Part shown: piece by piece, positions 10,583 to 22,404 of the stretch | How positions within the stretch are numbered: position 1 is the first letter of the stretch | Layout: every line of letters starts with the position of its first letter | NCBI GenBank assembly: GCA_020746105.1 | Contig: CM036658.1 | Coordinates: 33,257,099 to 33,321,098 of the forward strand | Reading direction: 5' to 3' | Length of the DNA: 64,000 nucleotides | DNA from: Trogon surrucura | Lineage: Eukaryota; Chordata; Aves; Trogoniformes; Trogonidae | Position numbers and translations under genes: made by a program | Notes under the pieces: model-generated | Told to the model about the DNA's origin: nothing | Databases searched by the model: none | What the model saw: only the letters and a program-made list of their open reading frames with translations

Positions 10583-13500
10583 TTATTTTTTAATCAGCAT
10601 GTTTTTTTCATGGCCATCTCAATTTTTCCTGGGCTCCCCCTTTTGAACCGAAAATCTCCTGGGTCTTTGTTCCAAGTCTTTCTGGTTTTAAATCCCTTAG
10701 TAAAAGCAAAGCATACACTTTAAATATTTTATTTCTTTTTATTTGGCTTCTGCTTAGTACCACGACACTGTAAACTTCTCAAACATTGGTGTCTCTTCCT
10801 AGAAAGTTATAGAAATTATTACTGAGGTAGGCAGGCCGCTACTGTGGATATCACTGTATGAGCTGCTGATAACATTCATCATTAGCCATAAGGAGAAATC
10901 ACCATACTCAAGTTTGCTTTTTATCTTAAGAGGAATCACCAGTCGGCTCCCGAAACAGGTACATTAGGGCAATGAGTGCCAGCCTAATGTTAGAAGAGAT
11001 AGAGCAGATCCCCCAGTTGTGATTTTGTCAACGAAACAAACATGTTGTTTTATTTTGAGCTGTGATTAAACAGTTCGACGTTGTAATGATATTCTCTGAT
11101 TCTGGCATTGTCTCATAGCTCTGGTATGTCAGTTTGTATTCATGCTGTGTAAGTGTTTTGCAGAGGTTTTGCGTATCTGACAGGGATTTATTTCACTTTC
11201 ACAATTACATTTTCTGGTCTCACCAGCCTCAGGAACCCAAGCAAGGTATATATACATCAGTATCTGTGGTGGTACGTGACTTCTTTTTCTGGAAAAGTAC
11301 AAGTTATTGCATGTATTTTTAGATCATAGCTTTTATGTCCCTGCACACAGCAGAGGATGAAATTATAGCTGAAACTGTGTTCATTTAAGTGTATTCATTG
11401 AATTTCTGAGCAGTCAGTATTGAGTGTTTTTTATTCGGTTTATTTTCATTTAGCATCTGAATGGCAGTCCATTTGCTGCCCTTTGATAGCCTCTGCAAAG
11501 TAGTTTGCACATATTTAAAATGCTACTTAGAGATACTGGCTTTAGATAACTGATATGTAGTTTTCAGGCACTTCTTCAAAGAGCACAGGTCCCAGGTGAG
11601 CTCTTAAGTATATTAAGGCATATTTATAGATGTCTTATAATGGTGCCAATAAAAAGTAGTTTTTGTAGCAGCTTGGTGGTTATTTTCCTTCTCTGGATGT
11701 GCAACTTCTGTGCTAAGAGATGTGTGAGTAACTTCCCAGTCCTTTAAAATTACTCAAAACTCCTCTTAGCTTCAGCCAGAGTTTTGGCTAAGGAGAGATT
11801 ACAGGATCGAATGGCTTACAGCATGAAAAGTGTACCCAGCAGAATCCTGAGCAGTTTGATGTATACTTTGATCATGGGATAAGTTAATTCATGCCTGGTT
11901 TGTATTGTCTAAACTGCAGAACTCACTTTAGCTGCTGGAAACACCTGCTGATTTTGCAAGCACTATTGATACTGCTTTTATAGCAAGACCCGAAGAGCTA
12001 CGTAATGCAACATCTAGAACTGTCGCTATTATTACCGTTCACAATGTGACTTTTCTCTCGTTGGCGTGCTGCAGTACTGATTCTCAGGCAGTTCTGACTT
12101 CAACTGACTGACAGTTTGTGGTTGTGGGGTAAACAGCATTGTCGAAGTTGCCAAAAATTGTCTCTCTCTCCTCCTCGCCCCCTCGAAAAATTCAAAGGCT
12201 TTGGCGGCTGTCTTTCCTAGCACGCTGTGCTGAAGGTGCACATCTTGGTTCTCGTGCCTGTTATTTGGCTGCCTGAAGTCTATCTTAAATTCCGTGTTTA
12301 CTTTGATGCAACTTTTCATTGCTTGCTTCCCATTTCTAGGCTGATTCTTCGTATTTGTTTCAATGCCAAAAGTTAACCAAGGTACCCTAGCAAATTCTGG
12401 ACTCACAATTCATTGAGGAAAAGTCCTTTCCAGTATTCCCACCCACAAGGTGCGAGTCCATTGAAGTGGATATAATTAGTCTTGGCATCCAAATTACATG
12501 AGGAAAAAAGTTTGCCTGCTTGTTTATGGTGATGCTCACTTACCTGAGTATTGTCCTGTAGAGGGGTGTTCTTTAATTGACTGCCAGCCTAGGCGGCTAG
12601 AGTACAGCTCTGTAAGGTTAATTATGAAGTACAAAACCACACTGAATTAATGCCAGCAAATGCAGTTATATCTACAATTTAAGTAATTCTTTTTTGAGGC
12701 ATATGCCAAAACGGTACTTTTTTGTTCTGTATCTCCAAAATTTTAAGTTATTTGTGTTTAAATAATTACAAGACTTTGGGTTGCATTGCTCTGCTAAATT
12801 GGTGTTTTGCATCAGTCTGTTTCATTTTTGTGAAGCATAAATACTAATTACCGTGGCAAGGCGAAGGCCACTAATTACATGGTAAGACAAATGCAGATGA
12901 GCAATGTCCATACTCCATGAACTCTCCTATCTGGGATTCTTCTTCTTCTGCTAAGAATATACTTCACAGTGCAGCCTGATGGAGGAGGACGTGGATTCTG
13001 ACTGTAATGATTCTGCGGTTTAGTCTTCAATGATGAAGCAAACCTTGCAGTCTTCCTCTAACCTGGGGTAGGTCAATTAGAGTTGGTTTTCATCTCAGCC
13101 ACCTGAAACGAGATGTCCAGTTTGAGTTGGTAATGTGAAATACCTCTGTGGATCAAGAAATATGGAAGATGCTTCCAGAGAGTCAGTCATCCAATATATG
13201 TCAGATTTGAAAGATTTTTTAAAATAACCTAATAGTAACGTGTTAGTGTCACCATCATGGTTAACTGCAGGAATCTAGATGTTGACTAAGATGGCATCTC
13301 AGGGCCCTTACAATACTGTTTTCTGTGATCAAGTGAAAATCATGGTAAGTAAATACTGAAATATGTACAAAGCTTTAAAAAAAGTTGCATTCCACACAGT
13401 AACTTTAGGAGACCGTAGACATATCTTGCTCCTTTCTGAAAACCAATTCTTAATCCTGAATGCAGAAGTCTACCAGCTGTAAAACGGAACTCTTGTTTCT

Positions 13501-16108
13501 TCCCTTTTCCTCTCTACTGATGCTGTGAAAATGAAAGCTCTTGCTTCACTACATTGGCAGAACTCCGGGGCTGTTTTACAGTCTTCACTTGAGCACTGTG
13601 TTGTAACTGTAATTTCAGCTGCTACTGGAAGATTAACCCCAGTATATAAAAAAAATCATGTTGTAACTACTGTTCAAAATTATATACCACAGAAATCTAG
13701 ATTTTATCATTCCCTTTCTTATCTCCCAAATAACCATATTCACGATATTTAGCTGTTCTGGTATTATGACAAAATGAACAAAAAAGAGGGTACGTTTTTC
13801 AGTCTTTAATAATCTATTACAACTGTAAATCATGCCATCCCTAATTTTAGAAGGAGATCCTTTATAATTAGTGAGAGCTCAGAGTTTCACTTGTTGTTTA
13901 TTGGATGACAGTAAGATACTGGGTTTATGGGAGGAAGCAGAACTGTGCCTTTAGAGTAGTTCTTAAGAAATGTGGTAAAAGTACTTAGGTGTAACAAGAC
14001 TAGTGTTACATGGCGTGATATAATGCTTACATGCAATATACTGCAATAGTGAGAATTCTCCCTAGGTGTTGTTTAGTAGAATGATTTCTTTAACCCCCTA
14101 GTAGTGTCAGAGAATAATGCATTTAAAAGAAAGCAAATAGCCTTCAAAACATATATACATTTTCAGAGGGGTTAAGAATATTACTTTAGAAGACCTGTGT
14201 AATTGTTTGGGAAATCTTTGATATGTGCTATTGAATCATGAACATGTGTCCTGCTCATTTTAGAATTTTCTTTCCATCTTCATCTTATTTACTAAAGAGG
14301 TGAATTATGATCCAGAGAAAAAGAATGCTTTCAAAGATCTGGATTTTTTTTCCAGAATCTGTTGATTTGTGATGTCTTTTGTGACTCTGGGCATCGTAAT
14401 TTCCCTCTTCTCTCATTTTCTTGGTGTTAAAAATGAAAAAGAACAGCAAACTTTCTGTATGTTGATGGCTAAATTCACATCACTGGATGTACTTTGAAAG
14501 GGAAGGCTTCTCCATGTTTTACCATCTTTTTTTTTCTGCATGTTTGTGTTTTGCTCTGTGTAACATCTGTTTTTATAGTGTATACATGAATCAGGAAAAC
14601 TTTTTAAGGGTGTAGTGGGTGCAGGTGTCTTATATATTGGGGTCATGTCCCCTCCTAGCAGCTAAAGTTTACCAGTGTATTATGGTAGTGAGGAAAAATA
14701 TCTGCTGTCTTGATAACTGCAAAATACCATTAAAACGGTGACACATTGAGATTGTACTAACATAAATAGAACAAAAATCCCCAAACAACTACGAAAACCA
14801 CAAACACCATTGCCTCAATCACTGAGTAGCTCAGTAAGTATGATAATTCTGTTGACTGGGCCTGGATGCAAAGGCATATGCATGCGAGGACGTGTAGCTT
14901 CCTCCATGACAACTCTTCTCAGGAACTGATAGTTGACTACACAGCTGTTATTTTTTCATCTAGTAAATCCCAGAATTCAAGCAGACATCTTGTGCCTCGT
15001 TATTTGGGGCAGTGGCACCAGCATTGTTTCAGTTGAGCTCAAATCATCATCTCCATCTGTATACATGCTTGAAGTGCCCTATTTCTGTGTCTCATTAAAT
15101 GTGGGGCAAATTTAGTAGTGCCAGTTGAGAATAATTCCCTAATCGGTTTGCTGATATACAACGCAGATACACCCATTTTTGAAAAAACTCAACTTTTACC
15201 AAGTTCCCTTTTTTTTTAAAAAAAAAAAACCAAACAACTCTTCTTGGTCAGGTTTCAGAAAGATATTGGACTGGAAATAGGAACCAGCTGAAATGTGTAC
15301 CAATATTAGCATCCTGCATGAAACCCCACTGCCAAACTAATTAAATCAGTATAAATCTATTAATAAATAAACTTGTTACAGTTTTGCTACAAGTGAAAAA
15401 GAAAATATTATTTTTGTTAAAACAGGTGAGTTTTAACAAGCAGTGTTTTTACTAAATTTTCTGTCTAGTTTTTGTCCTATTAGGAATTTATCACAGTGCT
15501 CCTGTAGCTTTTTAAGAACGACAATGTGAAGCCGATCTGAAGTCTTTAAATATCTATCAACTTTTTTTCATAAATAGGCCATTTTATTTCCAATTTTAGA
15601 GTCCCCCATTAGCTGCTGCCTGGCCTCAAGAGTGAGCACAAGAAAAGGTTTTTGCTTGTGATGCTCTTGAGAACCCACATGTGGGTATGGGAACTGCTAT
15701 CAATAAGTCACTTAACCTGATTTTAAATCAGTTAAAAAGTGCATGCAAGGTGAAGAGGCCATTGTGGTTTGTGCCATGGTTTGGGACTGTGGCCAGCCAA
15801 AGCCTGAAAGAAGGGCTGGAGAATCAGGTGCATGAGGAGAAAATGCACTCACAAAAGTTCACATCATGGCACCGTATTGTTTTGACTGTTCACAGCGCAT
15901 GGCTGAGACAGGGACACACCATTGCAGGTTCCCAGTAGCGCTGTTCTGACATGTCTTGGCACAGCTTGGCAGAACAGTGAGACCAATCCAGTCCTTCATT
16001 GTTCTTTGCTCATGCTTCTGGTTGCAATCATCAAAAACTAAAAATCGGCCAGAATTGTGATCTGATTCTTTTAAATCTTTTCCCTTTCTCTGCATATTTT
16101 CAGTATTT
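10583..16108. other. AT-rich non-coding DNA right of the island
   Basis: No recognisable exon is seen. The longest open frame (12032-12406, minus, 124 codons) has no domain or splice context. Two sub-blocks, about 10820-11130 and 12540-12900, look unlike repeats and are rich in homeodomain-type words (TAATTA, CATTAG). They could be conserved non-coding elements, but only alignment could show it. A T9A12 run lies at 15209-15229. Confidence 0.5.
15209..15229. repeat. T9A12 homopolymer junction
   Basis: Nine T residues are followed immediately by twelve A residues, giving an almost self-complementary run. No associated element is recognised. Confidence 0.8.
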
Positions 16109-16182
16109 TCATAGAATCACTTAGGTTGGAAGAAAACCTTAAAAGCATAAAGTCCAACCATGAAACTATTTACAGCAATTTT
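16109..16182 (-). mobile_element. CR1 LINE 3'-end fragment
   Basis: Read on the plus strand it begins with 'TCATAGAATCA' followed by 'TTAGGTTGGAAGA', 'ACCTT' and 'AGTCCAACCAT'. This is the reverse complement of the CR1 terminus, with its ATTCTATGA-type end repeat at the left. Only about 75 bases remain, the usual strong 5' truncation of CR1. The 'TTAGGTTGGAAGA' wording suggests a CR1 subfamily different from those at 20-22 kb. Confidence 0.8.
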
Positions 16183-19100
16183 ATATTTTTCTGTTGTGAA
16201 AGCAGTGAATATAGGAATATACTGAAGTCTTATATACTTAGTCAAACCAGCTGTTTTGGTCATTTAATCAGATCTAACCTGTGCTGGCTTTAGATGCTGG
16301 GTTTTTTTTGTCTGAGGGGAGCCTGAGTTTGTCTTGTGTTTGTTGGATACTCCCAACCTCTGTGATGTTCCCATCACTATCTCTGGGCCACCTGTAGTTT
16401 GTACTTTCTCTTACACTCTTCTAATTCAAGTTTTGGCTTTGTTTTGTTTGGAAATGCTAAACAGAAACATACTAGCTTCCTTCAAATATCTTCTTGCCAG
16501 TGCATGCTTGCTCTTCCTCTCTGATTTTTGAGTTTGTGTGAGTCCCTTCTGAGTCCCTAGTGAACAGCACTTCGGAGGAAGCAGAGCAGCAGCAGTTTTG
16601 GGGAATGTTTTGGAATTTGGGTCATTCCACCTGGAAAGTTATGAAAGAGAAGCCAGCACAAATTGAAAAAGTGTTCATTTGCTTTCTGAAAATGAAGCCT
16701 TTTATAAGTGTTTTTGGTGGCCACTCTGTACACCTCTGTCCTGTTGCCTGTTGGCTTTCTGGAGTGATAATCTCCAGATTTACACCCATGATGTTGTATA
16801 AAATGTGTTTATCAACTCTATTAATGAGAACAGAAATGACATGGTACAGCACATTGGAATGTATATTGACAAAGGGAATAGTTCTAGGGAATAGTTCTCA
16901 CTTTAAATTAAAAATACCTTTTAATTAGTTGACATTTTTGTCCAGGATGTATTTTAAGTCCTCAAACTTCTTGCAGATCTTTTTCCATCTAATTAATTTA
17001 GAGAGAGCAACAGATCGCTCAGGTAATTTTGAAGTTTCTAGGAGGATCAGCCTTGGGGGAGAAAAAACACATTTGGAGTTGTTGCTGGAAAGCTGACAAG
17101 ACCTACTAGCATATTTAGAGAGTCCTAGAGCCAGTTTGTGAAACTATTAGCACATAAGCAGGACTTCCTAGAATTTAGCTTTGAGTGGCAGTCTATTCCA
17201 TAGAGGTTTTCCTGATTTCTTGAAGGTGGATGAAGGTATGACAGTGGCCAGTGTCATGGGTGCATCCCAAGTAGTGTCTGGTGATTGAGCCAAACTGGGA
17301 TTGACTGGTGCATAAACCGGTCTTTCAGAATCAGCTGTGCTGAAAAGAGGAACGTGTGATAGAATTTATGCTTCTTGTAGAGGGGTTTCTTTCTCACACC
17401 TCTTTGTCACATGTCATCAGATTCCTTCTGCTCTGGATAAAATGTTTTTAGGCTATTCTGCCTCTCCTTAATCCCCAGGCCTCTCCATAATTCAGGGCAA
17501 CAATTTAACAGCAAAATTTCTTTATTCTTCTTTGCTTCTTGTGGGATATGTGAGAAACCCAGAAGTTCAGCTCTCGGGCATGTCTTGCCTACTGTTCTTG
17601 TTGACTCTGGCAAGTAAGTGTGTCCTGCTGGCCTGAGAAAAGGACACGACTTCTCTGTGACGAGCTGGGTAGGGTTTGTATTAAACCATCTCCTGTTGGA
17701 AACTTGCTTGCTTTCTGGAAGAAAATTATGATAGGACTGTTCTATTCCATGCTCCAAGGCTCTGGATTATCATAAGCTTTCCGAAGGGAAATCAAGCCAA
17801 CACCCTATGTTCTCAGCTGTGTGAACTGTCAAAAAAGGGACTTTCCAAGACAGCCTGAGAGGATATTGCCAAGTGATCAGCAACTGCCTGGGATGTAGAT
17901 TTGTGGGGGTATGGGAGAATGTGCATGGTATTTTTTAAGCATTCCTCTTCCCATGCCTGTGGGACATGTTTCTACAGAATGGAAGATAAAACTGGGATCC
18001 TGCAGGTGCAGCTGTTACAGTGGGTGTGCCTGTCATCATGGTAGGTACTGGTAAGTAATCCAGAGGCACCCCCTTCCCCAAATATGTGAAAAAGTCCTGT
18101 CGCGTGAACAACTCAGTTTCAATTCGAAATAGCGGTGAGTGTGGAGGAAGGAGAGTGAGAGGGGGTTACTTATGTCAGTGTTCTTTAAATCGAGAGCCAG
18201 CTGGCATTTAAAGCTGTAGCCAAGTTGCATCGTCCAGAAGTGTTCATGGGCAGATGCAGTGAGTGTGAGATCATTAAAGGCTGGAAGCGCTTTTACTGGT
18301 GTAACATGTGCTGCCTTTGCCTTCGCCTTAGCCTTGTGATACATGGACAGCACTCATGCTGTGATGCATGGTCTCTAGAGGATGGCAGTGTCAGGCTCAG
18401 GTTGTGCCCCCCTCTCAGTTTCATGGGAGGGATTGATTCTTCAGTGCTTTACTGACTGCAGAGACACATCTGCAGAAAAAGATGAAACGCCAGATAAGAG
18501 GCCTCTGCTCACACCTCCTCTTAGAGGATTTGTGTCCTCCAAGCATGGGTGTAGCTGCTTGTCCAGACTGCGGGAGTGAGCAGTGAACATCTGAACACCA
18601 AAATGCCAGCTTGCCTCTGTGGTGCTCTGCTAGCTCTTTTGGCTTGTGTTCTTAGGTGGCCTGTGGGTTTAACAGGAGTGCAGCAGAAATGCACAGTGGG
18701 ATGGCTTTATCTTATGGGTGTGGACTGACTGTCATTAAAAGGCCTGCAAGTGCACGTGTCCTTTGCCCAACATCCCACTGCCATCAGCTGTCTGTCAGAA
18801 GGCAGCTGTGCTGGGAAATGCATTGTACTGTTTAAATCTTTTTTCTAGCTGATGGATCTAATGAATACTTTAATTTCCTTGGGAGACAGAAGGGAGGGGA
18901 CAGAAGTACTGCAGGGCTTGCAGTACTTATTTTGCCAAATGTGAGTTTGAAATAGGATACATGAATTTTTTTAAGAAGAGCGGGCGACCCACTTTCATGG
19001 CAAGAGGACTTCACTTTGCTAGGCATGATGCCAGGATTTTGTTGTGACTTGATGGGTTCATTCCTCAAGAACATGGTGGTGAGCTCTAGTGCCAGAGGAA

Positions 19101-20394
19101 ATCCATTGTGGAGAGACATGCTGACAGAATTTTTCAGGCTTCTGGTCAGGACCTTTTGCTTTTTAAGTAGCTGGGCCGTATGGAAGCCGGGCTGTGCTGC
19201 TCTGTTGCATTTCATGTTTGGGACTAGATGCTGGGCCATACAGTTAACTTTAGGTTTCTGAAGCAGATTTTGAGTGACATGAGTGAGTGCAAAACAACAA
19301 AGAATAATAATTCATGCTGTAGAACAGTATTCAAAGTTTACTTTTTTCTAGTAAATACAGATTTACTTGGATTGTGTGGAGCTTCCTATAGATGATGTAA
19401 ATTTCTCCATGGGAAAAAAAAGTTTCATAAGGAGACTAAAACCTAATTCTTCTGTTTTTCAGCTTATGAGAAACTCTAAGGAATGAGTAAAGTCCTCTCT
19501 TGTTCAGCTAAACAGCAGCTTCACTGATAAGTGTTGGCCTGTGAACTTTATATTGTAAAAAAATCTTTACTGTTTTGAGAGCATTTTATGATCTGAAGAG
19601 TTAAAAACTAACAAAAACATTTATTGTTTTGTAAAGATCAGAAGAGTCTGAAAGCATGAATTCTCTTGGAGTCTTTGTTCTTGCTTGGATGCAGGGGTTT
19701 ATACCCTTCTCTGAAATGCTTTGACAAAAGCCACCCCTCCTCCAAAACACCCAAGCTTTCAGTAATGCCAATGGGTGCGGTTTGGCATGGGAAGACCCTA
19801 TGATTTTCCTCTCCTCTGACAAACACAGACGAACAGAGGAATATGTTATTAGTCTCTCTCAGTATTTCCTGCACTCCATGACAGCATTGCCAGAGTTTCT
19901 TTGGTTTGGCTGTTAGTCTTTGGAGCTGCAAGGTGACGTCCTACTTCTCCTGAGGTCTGTGCTGGGAAGGAGGTGTGGCAATGGGGGTAACACTGTTCTC
20001 CTGGAGCAGGCAACTCTGCTTAGGGGACTGACCAGAGGGGAGTCAGCTTGGCCTTGGCAACAGCGTTGGCTCACATCCTTGCTCCACGGGACCAAGCAGC
20101 TCTTGCACCAGTGTGGATTGCCTTTGCACTGTTTCCCTTTCCCTTCCCAAACATCAGTGTCCCCATCCTCTTGTTCTGCAGGGTGAGCTGTTCCCTCTCT
20201 CCGGCTTTAAACTGTTTCTTGTCTTGCAGCCACCTCTAAACTTTTCCTCTTTCAGTGTTTTTTGAAGCGGTTGCTGGCACTGGGTGTCAAGGGCCTAAAC
20301 AAGGCTCCATTATTCTAAGCTCTTTGCAGCTCTGGTGACATTCTGATTTATGTGAAGTTGAGAGGAAGGAGATTAATTTTCTTCAGGGAAGCAC
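16183..20394. other. Non-coding DNA, no gene recognised
   Basis: Open frames reach about 135 codons (for example 18832-19239, minus), without domains. A 13-base unit is duplicated in tandem at 16873-16898. A locally GC-richer patch at 19910-20250 contains acceptor-like pyrimidine-AG sites, but no coherent exon emerges. Confidence 0.5.
16873..16898 (+). repeat. 13-base tandem duplication
   Basis: The unit AGGGAATAGTTCT occurs twice in perfect tandem. It is probably a small replication-slippage event. Confidence 0.85.
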
Positions 20395-20548
20395 TCATAG
20401 AATCACAGAATCACAGAATGTTAAAGGTTGGAAGGGACCTCAAAGATCATCTAGTCCAACCCCCCTGCCAGAGCAGGATCACCTACACTAGAGCGCACAG
20501 GAACGCGTCCAGGCGGGTTTTGAATGTCTCAAGAGATCATCACATCAA
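20395..20548 (-). mobile_element. CR1 LINE 3' end, minus strand
   Basis: The plus strand starts with iterated 'ATAGAATCACAGAATCACAGAAT', shown here as overlapping short repeats. It continues with 'GGTTGGAAGGGACCT', 'AAAGATCATCTAGTCCAAC' and a 'CAGGATCACCTA...GCACAGGAACGC' block. That order is the reverse complement of a CR1 3' UTR and its terminal octamer-like repeats. Matches are long and clean, so this copy is younger than the one at 16.1 kb. Similarity fades around 20548, marking a 5' truncation. Confidence 0.92.
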
Positions 20549-21202
20549 AAACCCCACATGGACTGAGTGTTCAGTTGACACTGGAGGTTTCTTGCTCAGA
20601 TAGGCTGTGTGTTCAAAAAGTAACATGGTATGTGACAGGACCAGTAGGAGAACCCATGAAAATGTTATCAGCTGAACTCTATTCTGCTGCCAGCTGTACA
20701 CCAGCAACATCAGTAGCTGCCCCGGTAGCTGGAGAGTTAATATATATTGCATGGTGCAGCAAGAGAAGAGCTTTTTGACCCTGGTTACCATGACAGTTCT
20801 TCAGTCTGATTCACCACAGAATTGTTCATGTTGTACTTTTGACTGGCTTGACTGAATGATGTTTTTACTCCTGAGACATTGCCTACCTTTACAAAAGCCT
20901 TCCTAGAATGCAATTACCACGCAAGTCTTTTCACTTTGCTGATATATCCTGTATCTGCATTTTCAACATCAGATACATGTGCATGGCATGCATAACACTC
21001 ATCCAGAATGTGAAGCCAGGAGGAGACTTTGAAGGCTTGACTTTACTCCTAGTCTCTTTCCACAGTGCTGCTTCCCCTTACAAAGGGTAGACCAGGAGCA
21101 GTGTCCTGGTTTTGGGATAGAAAACTTCAGGATCTTGTCTGATGCAAGTTTCTGCAGGGGTTAATGCAAACAGCCAGAAAGCACAATTCATCTCTTCTTC
21201 TT
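20549..21202. other. Spacer between CR1 copies
   Basis: About 650 bases without a recognisable gene or repeat. The open frames present (up to 84 codons) have no motif. Confidence 0.5.
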
Positions 21203-21571
21203 GAAAAGAGAAGACTCCGGGGGGACCTTATAGCTGCCTTCCGATACCTGAAGGGATCCTGCAGGAAGGCTGGGGAGGGACTTTTTACAAAAGTGTCCAC
21301 TGATAGGACAAGGGGAAATGGATTTTAGTTAAAATGAAAACCGATTTAGATTGGATCTTAGGAAGAAATTCCTCAGTACGAGGGTGGCAAGACTCTGGAA
21401 TAAATTGCCCAGAGAAGTTGTGGATGCCTCCCTGGAGGTGTTCAAGGCCAGGCTGGACGAGGCCCTGAGTAACCTGGTCTAGTTGAGAGGCGTCCCTGCC
21501 CGTGGCAGGGAGGTTGTATCAGATGATCTCTAAGGTCCCTTTCAACCTGGGCCGTTCTCTGAGTCTATGAT
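21203..21571 (+). mobile_element. CR1 LINE 3' end, plus strand, CR1-X-like tail
   Basis: The order 'GAAGACTCCGGGGGGACC', 'TTATAGCTGCCTTCC', 'TACCTGAAGGG', 'TAGGAAGAAATTC', 'TGCCCAGAGAAG', 'TGTGGATGCC', 'GTGTTCAAGGCCAGGCTGGA' and a 'TCTATGAT' end is the canonical CR1 3' region. About 370 bases are kept. The tail wording at 21478-21501 is identical over 24 bases to the tail of the SINE at 32139-32315 and differs from the neighbouring CR1 copy. This marks it as the same CR1 lineage that the SINE copies. Confidence 0.95.
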
Positions 21572-21620
21572 ATCTTTCTAGAGTGTTACTTTCCCTGAAA
21601 CAGTTGTGAGTTACGGCATT

Positions 21621-21738
21621 AAGGTTGGATGAGGTTTTGAGTAACCTGGTCTAGTCCAAGGTGTCCCTTCCTGTGGTAGGGAGGTTGGAACTAGAGGATC
21701 TTTAAGGTCCCTTCCAAGCCAAGCCATTCTTGATTATT
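21621..21738 (+). mobile_element. CR1 LINE 3'-end fragment, plus strand
   Basis: 'AAGGTTGGATGAGG', 'GAGTAACCTGGTCTAG', 'GGAACTAGAGGATCTTTAAG' and 'CCATTCTTGATTA' give the last 120 bases of a CR1 element. It lies 50 bases after the longer copy in the same orientation. Its central wording (GTCCAAGGTGTCCC) differs from that copy, so it is a separate insertion and not a duplication of its neighbour. Confidence 0.9.
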
Positions 21739-22389
21739 TCAAAGAAAACACAAAGCTTTCCAAGCAAGAGCAGCATTTGGCTTTTTCACCATCAGTGCAA
21801 GTTACTGAGAGATGCAGCATCAGAAATAGCTTACCACTAGAGAAAAACTTCTGAGAGGAAATTAGTAAGAGTAAAGATTTAATTTTTGTTCCTGAGTTCT
21901 TGAAGCCAAACAATTTATTCACAGTGTCTTTTAAGAACCAAAATTCAAATATATCTAGGAATCCTTGTTAGTCCAGGCTCATAGTGGGAACGCTGCCTGT
22001 GTACTGTTATGTTCTCCTTCATTGCAGTGGTAAAATTTGGCACTCTGTCTGAATGGAATAAGCTCTTACAACTTGCTACTTTTTGGTCATGTATGCCTTT
22101 TCTCAATTCTACATCCAAATTGCTCTAGAATTCTGCTTATACATTGCCTCTAACTTTTGTGAGCACTGTGTGGGTACAGAAGTTGGTCAGATTTCTGATT
22201 TATTTTTTATACGACAGACTTTTGCCTCTCCTTTGTCTTTCATCTGTTTGTGGCTTTTTTTTAATTTCTTTTTAAAATCGAGTCAACCTGCTGGGATCAA
22301 ACTCATAGCATAGAAGGAAAAAATGTGAGATGTTTCCTGCAAACAATTGATGACAAACTCATTGTACTAAAGCTTGTTGAAAAGGAACA

Positions 22390-22404
22390 TTTTTTTTTTT
22401 TTTT
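22390..22404. repeat. T15 homopolymer
   Basis: Fifteen consecutive T residues; no associated element recognised. Confidence 0.85.

Noticed and set aside
12032..12406. 124-codon minus-strand open frame
   Set aside because: No recognisable domain and no clear exon borders.
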